Below are positions 38,278 through 44,867 of a DNA stretch of 64,000 nucleotides, in pieces. Under the pieces are notes generated by a model. The model ran no database searches. It had not been told where the DNA came from and saw only the letters and a program-made list of their open reading frames with translations. Each line of letters starts with the position of its first letter. The first letter of the stretch is position 1. The DNA is from JABDMH01 sp964428345. Lineage in GTDB: Bacteria > Bacteroidota > Bacteroidia > Chitinophagales > Saprospiraceae. The stretch spans positions 1-64,000 of the forward strand of contig CAYRYD010000017.1 of the NCBI GenBank assembly GCA_964428345.1. Direction: 5' to 3'. The position numbers and the translations under genes are program-made.

Positions 38278-38640
38278 TTAATGCGATTTTACGCCATCCC
38301 GGTAGGCACAACAGGCCGGTAATTGTGCATAAGCTTCATTGCCCGCTTTGATTTCATCGGTATCATGTCCTACCGCAGCTACTGCTGACCTGATATCTTT
38401 CAACGTTACTTTCTTCGGTTTATAAATAACCTTGAGTTGCTGAAGTTCCTGATTCCAGGTAGCTGACATAACGCCGGGAATCAATGCGGCCTTCTCAATG
38501 CGCTTCTGGCACATTCCGCAGACTCCCGTAACGGTAAATTCTTCTGTATGAATTTTTTTACCACTATCCTGGGCAGTTAGGGAAGAGAGCGGGAGATACC
38601 ATAACAATAGACTGAATAGGACGAAAAAGAGTTTTTTCAT
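38278..38640 (-). CDS. Exported heavy-metal-associated (HMA) domain protein
   Basis: The 120-residue protein has a signal peptide (about 1-23) and one HMA ferredoxin-like domain with G-V-C-G-M-C-Q-K-R-I-E, the copper/metal-binding C-x-x-C, at about residue 41-44. A C-terminal A-C-C-A-Y could add a second metal site. The periplasmic position fits a copper or zinc chaperone or sensor. It is the middle gene of a minus-strand set with the HYC_CC_PP protein upstream and the TonB receptor 2 bases downstream. Confidence 0.85.
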   Translation of the reverse strand: MKKLFFVLFSLLLWYLPLSSLTAQDSGKKIHTEEFTVTGVCGMCQKRIEKAALIPGVMSATWNQELQQLKVIYKPKKVTLKDIRSAVAAVGHDTDEIKAGNEAYAQLPACCAYRDGVKSH

Positions 38641-38718
38641 GATGATTGAAAAGTTAAATAGTTAGAAAGAAAAAGAAAGGATTACTCCGGTCAAGGATTA
38701 CTACCGGAAATCAACTAT

Positions 38719-39111
38719 TTAACCATAATAGGTCAGGCGGTGATAGAGTATCCACAACGGATCGGGCCTGAGGGGCGGAGGCTCTGAATTGATATCAACC
38801 CGTTCTGAAGCCTGGCTGGTTGTGGTCTCGACATCGAAGGGCGGAGCCGTGAGTTCGACCCATGCAATTTGATATGAGGGCAGGGTCGAAGATATTTGCC
38901 ATTGCTCCAGCTGAATGACAATGGTCTCGTCATCACAGCAGGATTTGGCATCCTGGTGACAGGATCCGGTGGCTGAACAACAATCCTCCGGCTGGCTGAA
39001 TACCTCCACATCGACGATTTCCCCTCCGCAGTAGTGGGCATTGAGGGTAAACCCGGTTGAGATCACCAGATACAGCATCGCCCAAATCAGTATCCCTGTC
39101 TTGCGTAGCAT
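38719..39111 (-). CDS. HYC_CC_PP family protein
   Basis: This 130-residue exported or membrane-anchored protein (hydrophobic stretch about 7-22) carries the three named motifs of its family: the H-Y-C in N-A-H-Y-C-G-G-E, C-C pairs in E-D-C-C-S and K-S-C-C-D-D-E, and a C-terminal P-P-P. Many cysteines and one histidine point to metal binding. Such proteins accompany HMA proteins and metal efflux or uptake genes in Bacteroidota. It heads the metal operon. Confidence 0.85.
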   Translation of the reverse strand: MLRKTGILIWAMLYLVISTGFTLNAHYCGGEIVDVEVFSQPEDCCSATGSCHQDAKSCCDDETIVIQLEQWQISSTLPSYQIAWVELTAPPFDVETTTSQASERVDINSEPPPLRPDPLWILYHRLTYYG

Positions 39112-39316
39112 ATTCGTTCTGAAAACGTTTAACAGGCGTTTAAGTTGTTTTTACCACCGGCTTATTTTTCAGAGATCTGAAAATGGCCGTTTAGATGATT
39201 CTCCACAATATTCCTGCCAAATCTCTTATTTGATGGTTGTTTAAATACCATCATCAGCCTTAATATGTTCTGATGGTGTACCTCAGGAATTTACAGGAAT
39301 GCTATAGCCCCTGGAG

Positions 39317-39334
39317 CGGCGATTTCAATCGCCG
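39317..39334. repeat. Short intergenic hairpin (8-bp arms, 2-base loop)
   Basis: CGGCGATT-TC-AATCGCCG is a perfect 8-bp inverted repeat within a GC-rich block (about 39307-39352) that stands out from its AT-rich surroundings. It is not followed by a T-run, so it is not a plain terminator. It resembles REP/MITE-type intergenic repeats, but no second copy was found in this window. Confidence 0.5.
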
Positions 39335-39392
39335 TATCACGGGCGTCCCTGGCGAATGATTTTACTTGGAAGCAGGAGTTCCCTGTGTGGGA

Positions 39393-39908
39393 TCAGAAAT
39401 CACAACAAAGGGCAATCTTTTCCAGTATTCCTTCAGAGCTGACCTGAATGAGTAAGGTGTCCGGACGGGGAGTCATCCGGGAAATTTCGAGCAGTTTGAT
39501 GTCAGTAAAACCCGGGCCCAGCCGGCTTTTTTCCAGGGAAATCAACTGGTGAGCGGACGGTTGATACGTCATCACGTCAATGATCGCATGGTAGTCGGGA
39601 TCAATACTGCAGAGTAACTTGTATTCCTCGCCCTGATGCCGGCAGGACAAGACCACCAGCTCATACGCTGGTTTTACCACCTGGCCTGCAGGAAATTTCA
39701 GATGGGCATGACCGTATATTTCCTGGTAATCGCGTTCGCTCAATTGCCGGAAGAAAAGTCCCTGCCCGATCACTATTGAATCCCGGAATATCGCACCGGG
39801 GCTCAGGGAAGATGAAATTTCCAGTTTTGGAATAGGTTCAAACGTCGGGTCGGAGCAGGCAATAACGAGAAGAAGACTCCATAGACTGAAAAGTGCCGGA
39901 CGCAACAT
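39393..39908 (-). CDS. Lipoprotein of unknown function
   Basis: The start at 39908 gives a 171-residue protein with a textbook lipoprotein signal (L-W-S-L-L-L-V-I-A-C). An open frame extends further upstream, but its residues look non-coding. The mature protein has the phrases I-F-R-D-S-I-V-I-G-Q-G, Y-E-L-V-V-L-S-C-R-H-Q-G-E-E-Y and a C-terminal C-C. I do not recognise a family. It is transcribed divergently from the plug lipoprotein, with about 154 bases between the starts. Confidence 0.6.
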   Translation of the reverse strand: MLRPALFSLWSLLLVIACSDPTFEPIPKLEISSSLSPGAIFRDSIVIGQGLFFRQLSERDYQEIYGHAHLKFPAGQVVKPAYELVVLSCRHQGEEYKLLCSIDPDYHAIIDVMTYQPSAHQLISLEKSRLGPGFTDIKLLEISRMTPRPDTLLIQVSSEGILEKIALCCDF

Positions 39909-40062
39909 GCATTTTGAATCTGTCCGGTTAAAGATAAGGATATCTCCTGCCACCTGTTGACAATCTGAAACCCTCTTGTTGAATTTATTGCAATGGAATA
40001 GTGTTAGGCAGGAACAATCACACTCAGAATTTTCGCTTAATTTTAGGAAAAAGTCACACACT

Positions 40063-40464
40063 ATGAAAATAAGTAAATCCTGGCTTTTGGTTTTGTCCCT
40101 TCTCGTTATGGGACTGGTGGTCATCCAGTTTGGCTGCAGTACTCCGGGACAGGCAACGGCCGGTAAACAGCAGAACGAGCGGGTTTATACCACCCTTCTC
40201 GACCGGTTGCGCGATCAGTCTGAATTGACGATTACCGGATCCGAAAACGATCCGGTGATCCGGATCCGGGGCAATACTTCCCTTGTCGGTGATAATGAAC
40301 CGTTGTTTGTCGTGAACGGTAATCCGATGGGTACCGGATACACGAGTGTTTCCTATTCAGTTGATGTCAACCAGGTACAGTCGATCCGGGTGCTGACCCG
40401 TTCTCAGGCCGGACTCTACGGATCACGAGGTGCCAACGGAGTCATCGTCATCACCACGAAGTAG
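40063..40464 (+). CDS. Stand-alone TonB-plug-like lipoprotein
   Basis: The start at 40063 gives a lipoprotein signal (M-K-I-S-K, hydrophobic run, F-G-C). The 133-residue protein is then just a TonB receptor plug domain of the SusC type: V-I-R-I-R-G-N-T-S-L, E-P-L-F-V-V-N-G-N-P-M, N-Q-V-Q-S-I-R-V-L and the ending G-S-R-G-A-N-G-V-I-V-I-T-T-K, where a receptor would begin its barrel. No barrel-coding sequence follows. It could lie under the outer membrane as a decoy or regulator of TonB receptors. A longer in-frame upstream ATG at 39976 would spoil the signal. Confidence 0.7.
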   Translation: MKISKSWLLVLSLLVMGLVVIQFGCSTPGQATAGKQQNERVYTTLLDRLRDQSELTITGSENDPVIRIRGNTSLVGDNEPLFVVNGNPMGTGYTSVSYSVDVNQVQSIRVLTRSQAGLYGSRGANGVIVITTK

Positions 40465-40647
40465 CAAAACGTTCATCCTCCGGTTGGGAGGGTCGGTGGT
40501 AGATTTGTGTTAAAACAGTACCGATTTCGAAAAATAAGGTCACTGTCAGTGCATATTTTTACCTGACGGATGAGTCGGACGGAATAGTTACTTCTCTTCC
40601 TTCCTTGGTAAGAGCCAGCAACTGTTTAACCGGGTGACCTGGAATTA

Positions 40648-41523
40648 ATGATAAAATCAAAAGGGAAAATGGTGCGAATGATCTTTTTTTTCATCGTTGG
40701 GATCTCCGGTTTGGTGAACAATAATCAACTTTACGGTCAAAATCCCGTGAAAATACTGAATGTCGGTATTGGGCAGATGCACGTTGATGGGGGCAATCCG
40801 GACCTCAATCTGCGAAATGCGGTCGCATTTATCGAAGAAGCGGCCAGACAACGGTGTGATATCGTCGTTTTACCGGAGTGTCTGGATTTCGGCTGGACCC
40901 ACTCGGCGGCGTTGACCGGGGCCCAACCCATTCCCGGAAAATTCAGCGATCTTTTATGCCAGGCGGCCGAAACGCATGAAATCTATGTTATCGCCGGCCT
41001 TACCGAAAAAGAACAGGATAAGATTTACAATACGGCCATTCTGATTTCTCCCAAAGGCGAGATCCTGGGCAAGCATCATAAGATCAATATTCTCGATATT
41101 GCCCGGCATATCTATACACCAGGCAACAGTTGTGCAGTCATTGAAACCGGACTGGGTAAAATCGGATTGAATATCTGTGCCGACAATTCACCATCCACCA
41201 ACGAGCTCGGTCATGCTTTGGGGTATATGGGGGCGTCCATCATCCTCTCACCCTGCAGCTGGGCAGTGCCTCCGGATTTTGACAATGAGAAAACGCCCTA
41301 TGGTGATATCTGGAAACAATCCTATACCGAGATCGCCCGGAAGCACCGTATACCGGTAGTAGGCGTCAGCAATACCGGCCTGGTCAAAGATGGAGCCTGG
41401 AAAGACTGGTGGTGCATCGGGGCTTCCCTCGTAGTCTCGAGAGATGGCGACATTCAGGAACAATTTGCCTATACTCGGGAAGGCAGCCAGTTGTATACCA
41501 TTGAGGTGGAACTGGGAGAGTAA
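40648..41523 (+). CDS. Exported carbon-nitrogen hydrolase (nitrilase family)
   Basis: The catalytic triad is visible as Glu77 (L-P-E-C), Lys145 (K-H-H-K) and Cys177 (N-I-C-A-D). Unlike most nitrilase relatives, the 291-residue protein has a signal peptide: M-V-R-M then a hydrophobic stretch, and an Ala-free cleavage region near Y-G-Q. Two later Mets (at 8 and 11) are also possible starts. The fold hydrolyses amides or nitriles; the substrate is unknown. It is convergent with the sigma54 activator gene. Confidence 0.88.
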   Translation: MIKSKGKMVRMIFFFIVGISGLVNNNQLYGQNPVKILNVGIGQMHVDGGNPDLNLRNAVAFIEEAARQRCDIVVLPECLDFGWTHSAALTGAQPIPGKFSDLLCQAAETHEIYVIAGLTEKEQDKIYNTAILISPKGEILGKHHKINILDIARHIYTPGNSCAVIETGLGKIGLNICADNSPSTNELGHALGYMGASIILSPCSWAVPPDFDNEKTPYGDIWKQSYTEIARKHRIPVVGVSNTGLVKDGAWKDWWCIGASLVVSRDGDIQEQFAYTREGSQLYTIEVELGE

Positions 41524-41562
41524 CTAATGTAGCAAGTTACCAATGCCTCGATAAACAAAAAC

Positions 41563-41594
41563 AATTAAACAGTTAAACATTAAACAATTAAACA
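41563..41594 (+). repeat. Short tandem TTAAACA-type repeat
   Basis: Four consecutive TTAAAC units separated by one or two bases (AATTAAACA, GTTAAACAT, TAAACA, ATTAAACAT) fill the gap between the stops of the nitrilase and the convergent sigma54 activator. Probably a neutral intergenic repeat. Confidence 0.6.
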
Positions 41595-43508
41595 TCACAG
41601 GCTTTTCCCAATGCCATACTTTTGCATCCGGGAGTACAATGTAGTGGCTGGCACTCCAATCAATGCTGCCGCCCCATTTTTACCGGATACCCTCCATCCT
41701 GCCTGTTTCAGTGCTTTAATAAGATTCTCCTTCTCCAGCTTTCTGATTTCATCGTCGGTCAGAATAACTGCATGACCATCTGATGAACTATCAGCTTCCT
41801 TTTGGGTAGTAAGGTTCAGATTTTGTAAAATCCCAGCAAGATCGATGAAACCATCGTTGCTGACAATCAATGCCCGCTCCACCAGATTTTGCAATTCACG
41901 GACGTTGCCCGGCCAGTGATATTGCAGCATCGCATGGACACTATCTACTTGCAGACTGGCAAATTTGCGTCCTGTCTTTCTGGAAAATTTTTCGATAAAG
42001 GCATTGGTCAGCAGGATCACGTCATCCTTTCGTTCGCGCAAGGGAGGAACCCGTATGGGGAATACATTCAGACGATAATAGAGATCTTCCCTGAACCTTC
42101 CCTCCGCCGATTCCCTCGCCAGATCACGGTTGGTGGCTGCGATGATCCGTACATCTACCCTGACCGGGGAGGAACTCCCAACCGGGTCAAACTCTCCTTC
42201 CTGGATCACTCGCAGTAATTTTGCCTGCAATTGCAGAGGTAATTCTCCGATTTCATCCAAAAACAAGGTACCCTTATCGGCCAGCAGGAACTTGCCCTTG
42301 CGCGATGAAATAGCCCCGGTAAAAGCCCCCTTCTCATGTCCAAACAGTTCGCTTTCAATCACATCCGGAGGAAGGGCGGCGCAGTTGATGCTGATCAGTT
42401 GTTGCTCATGACGGCGGCTGCGTTTATGAATAGCCCGGGCAAAAAGCTCCTTACCCGTACCCGTTTCACCATGGATTAAAACCGTCGAATCGGTGGGGGC
42501 CACCTGTTCCACCAGCCCGGTCGCTTCCTGAATGGCCTGACTGTTGCCGATGATATCTTCAAAATATTCGGCTTTGATCCGCTCCCTCAATTGCAAAGTC
42601 TCCAGGTCGAGCCTCCTGATTTGTTCGCGGGCTTGTTCGACCTCCTGACGATTTCGGATAAAAACTGCGAAGTAAGGCCGCTCGTCATACTGGTATTTGG
42701 AAAAATGGATCTCAACCGGAAACTCCTTACCGGCACCGGTGATCGCCGTCTGCCTCCCCTGAACCCAGTTAGACAAGGGGTAGGTCCTACTTTCCTTTAA
42801 CAACTGCACCGACTTCAATACCTTACTGGCAGAGTCACGGGTAAACAGATCAATCAGCCGCAGATTTCGAAAAGACCTTGCATTAAGTCCGAAAGTCTTC
42901 AGTGCGGCCTGATTCGCCTGGACCAAGTGGAGATTCTCATCCAGTTCGAAGATGCTTTCCGTAGTGCCGTTCAACAGCCGGTCGAGCTTTTGTTCGTTGT
43001 CGCGCAAGGTACGCTCCGATCTCACCCGTCGTAACTCGGCCTCTGCACGGGCGGCAAATATTCTGAAAATGGCAAAGGCTTCCGGTATTTCCTCCATCTT
43101 CTTGTTATCCAGCATGGCGAGATGTCCCAACGTCCTGCCATCAGCATCGCGCAGAGCCAAACCCATGTAACTGACTGCACCCAGCGGCGGCAGGTCAGGA
43201 TCTTTGGGAAAAAGCTCAATGACTTTATCCGGTATGTGGCATATTCCCTGATTTTGAACGACCGGTTCACAAGGGGTACCTTCCACATCATACTCATATT
43301 CAGGGACGAAGCCATTTGCCAGCCAGAAGGCAAAAGCCCGCAGACGATGCTGATCGGGCAGGTATTCCGTGACCCAGACACCGTGAACATTGAGGATCTC
43401 TGCCAGGTTTTTCACCAGTTGTTCGAAAAATTCCTGGCCGGTAGAGGCAGATGTTCCCTCAACAATTTTCTTCAAAGCCAGCAATCCGGATGGCATTTCG
43501 CGACCCAT
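41595..43508 (-). CDS. Sigma54-dependent transcriptional activator (GAF-PAS-AAA-Fis)
   Basis: The 637-residue protein has, in order: a GAF domain (about 20-165); a PAS domain (about 175-290; F-E-L-D-E-N-L-H-L-V); a short coiled-coil; an AAA+ sigma54-interaction domain with Walker A G-E-T-G-T-G-K-E, the sigma54-contact loop G-A-F-T-G-A, Walker B L-F-L-D-E-I-G and R-D-L-Y-Y-R-L-N-V-F; and a Fis-type helix-turn-helix at the end (L-I-G-V-P-A-T-T-L-Y-S-R-M). No receiver domain, so it senses a small molecule or redox state directly. It is divergent from the OsmC gene, a likely target. Confidence 0.93.
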   Translation of the reverse strand: MGREMPSGLLALKKIVEGTSASTGQEFFEQLVKNLAEILNVHGVWVTEYLPDQHRLRAFAFWLANGFVPEYEYDVEGTPCEPVVQNQGICHIPDKVIELFPKDPDLPPLGAVSYMGLALRDADGRTLGHLAMLDNKKMEEIPEAFAIFRIFAARAEAELRRVRSERTLRDNEQKLDRLLNGTTESIFELDENLHLVQANQAALKTFGLNARSFRNLRLIDLFTRDSASKVLKSVQLLKESRTYPLSNWVQGRQTAITGAGKEFPVEIHFSKYQYDERPYFAVFIRNRQEVEQAREQIRRLDLETLQLRERIKAEYFEDIIGNSQAIQEATGLVEQVAPTDSTVLIHGETGTGKELFARAIHKRSRRHEQQLISINCAALPPDVIESELFGHEKGAFTGAISSRKGKFLLADKGTLFLDEIGELPLQLQAKLLRVIQEGEFDPVGSSSPVRVDVRIIAATNRDLARESAEGRFREDLYYRLNVFPIRVPPLRERKDDVILLTNAFIEKFSRKTGRKFASLQVDSVHAMLQYHWPGNVRELQNLVERALIVSNDGFIDLAGILQNLNLTTQKEADSSSDGHAVILTDDEIRKLEKENLIKALKQAGWRVSGKNGAAALIGVPATTLYSRMQKYGIGKSL

Positions 43509-43623
43509 TACCTTCAGGATAATTACGAAAATCAGTAACGAAATATCGTAAAAATACGAAAAATCGTAAAATTACAAAATGGAATTAGAATCATAAAATG
43601 CTGTAAATCAATACATTAAATTA

Positions 43624-43640
43624 TTGGCACATCGAATGAT
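43624..43640 (+). promoter_or_regulatory. Candidate sigma54 (-24/-12) promoter upstream of the OsmC gene
   Basis: TTGGCAC at 43624-43630 is a full match to the -24 element. After the standard five bases comes ATGAT, which matches the -12 consensus TTGCW only in part (GA in place of the invariant GC). It lies 40-56 bases before the OsmC ATG and is oriented toward it, in the region shared with a sigma54 activator gene. Spacing and context support it; the imperfect -12 element is a caution. Confidence 0.45.
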
Positions 43641-43679
43641 TAGGAGATGGATATCGTTAACTTAAAAATTTTTTAGCAA

Positions 43680-44240
43680 ATGGAAACTTTAGTAAAACAA
43701 CAAGTCAATGGTTTTAAAACCGAAGACATTCAAAACACCATCAATCTCCTGGTTGACAACCCCGGTTTGGCTCAGTTTAAGTTCAGAGTCAGTAACAAAT
43801 GGGTTACCGGTGGCCACAACCGAAGCACCATCAAGGGGTTTTACGGTGGAGGCCAGGAAGACACCTCCCGGAGTGAAGCCTGGCAATTCGATAATGGTGA
43901 ACCACCTATCCTGCTGGGTTTCAACGAAGGAGCCAATCCGGTCGAGTTTATCCTGCATGGTCTGGCCGGATGTATGACCACTACCATGGTTTTGCACGCC
44001 GCCGCCCGCGGAATCCAGTTGGACAGTGTGGAATCACAGTTGGAAGGTGATCTGGATGTCCAGGGTTTTCTGGGTTTGGATGAAAACGTCCGTAACGGTT
44101 ATCAGCAGATCCGGGTCAACTTCAGGATCGAAGGTGACCTGACCGAAGAACAGAAGCAGGAATTGGAATCATTCATGCGCAAATCACCTGTTTACGATGT
44201 GGTCACCAACAGCATTCCGGTGAAAATCAGCATCAGTTAA
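43680..44240 (+). CDS. OsmC family protein
   Basis: This 186-residue cytoplasmic protein has the OsmC/YhfA fold: G-A-N-P-V-E-F-I-L-H-G-L-A-G-C-M-T-T-T with the peroxidatic-type cysteine, then V-E-S-Q-L-E-G-D-L-D and Y-Q-Q-I-R-V-N-F. The second, resolving cysteine of OsmC/Ohr peroxidases is replaced by serine in K-S-P-V-Y-D-V-V. It therefore belongs to the S-P-V-type subgroup, and peroxidase activity is uncertain. It is followed 120 bases later by a clear terminator and preceded by a candidate sigma54 promoter. Confidence 0.9.
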   Translation: METLVKQQVNGFKTEDIQNTINLLVDNPGLAQFKFRVSNKWVTGGHNRSTIKGFYGGGQEDTSRSEAWQFDNGEPPILLGFNEGANPVEFILHGLAGCMTTTMVLHAAARGIQLDSVESQLEGDLDVQGFLGLDENVRNGYQQIRVNFRIEGDLTEEQKQELESFMRKSPVYDVVTNSIPVKISIS

Positions 44241-44360
44241 ATGCAACCAGGGCCCCAAAACCGCCGAATCTTTTAAATGAGAAGGGAAGAATATATGCGG
44301 ATTGGGCCGCTATAAGCTTATTGTTTTCAGTGTTTTGTTTTTGGGACACGCATTAGAAAG

Positions 44361-44387
44361 AAGGAGCTCCATGATGGCTCCTTTTTT
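44361..44387 (+). terminator. Rho-independent terminator after the OsmC gene
   Basis: AAGGAGC, a nine-base loop and GCTCCTT form a perfect 7-bp stem, followed at once by a run of six T. It lies 121 bases beyond the OsmC stop. Confidence 0.85.
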
Positions 44388-44867
44388 CATTTATCGGGTG
44401 CAGATTAAACCTCAGGATACTCTTTCAGAGTGAGATTTCATGGTCATTGCCTATATTTATTGGACCTCCGCCACCCTGGAACCGGAGGTTTAAGCTCCCT
44501 TTCCAAGATGTCTGCCAATCTATCAGTCAGGATCATAATGTTTTTCGGGGTAACATCAATACCATGGGGCTGATCGGACGAATTTTTTCGTCGATAGTGA
44601 TCCCTTATCCGCTTAAACATGTTATAGAATGCATAAACAGCATGGAAAAAGAGTTTTATCACGGAGAAATCAATAAAAGCCCCGTTCGGAAATGGGTTGC
44701 ATGGTGCATGAGCTTCGAAAAAATCGACGATGTTTTGGTCTGGTTTACCCCGTGGAAACTGAAAGCGAAAAAAGATATCAACACTACGTTTAAAAAGATT
44801 TCTCAAAATTCTTATATATCAAAAAATTATTATATAAGATTGCAGAGTATTCAAACTAAACTAATCG
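44388..44867. other. Region before ribonucleotide reductase with two overlapping doubtful open frames
   Basis: A plus-strand frame (44447-44938, running into the reductase gene) and a minus-strand frame (44444-44806, 120 residues) overlap almost completely. Neither has a recognised family or signal peptide. The minus frame looks slightly more protein-like (charged helices, D-V-T-P-K-N-I-M-I-L-T-D-R-L-A-D-I-L-E). At most one is real, and both may be chance. The last 80 bases are very AT-rich, as expected for the reductase promoter. I see no cobalamin-riboswitch B12 box. Confidence 0.3.

Noticed and set aside
44388..44867. Cobalamin riboswitch before the B12-dependent ribonucleotide reductase
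   Set aside because: No B12-box or matching stem pattern is visible; the region instead has two poor overlapping frames.
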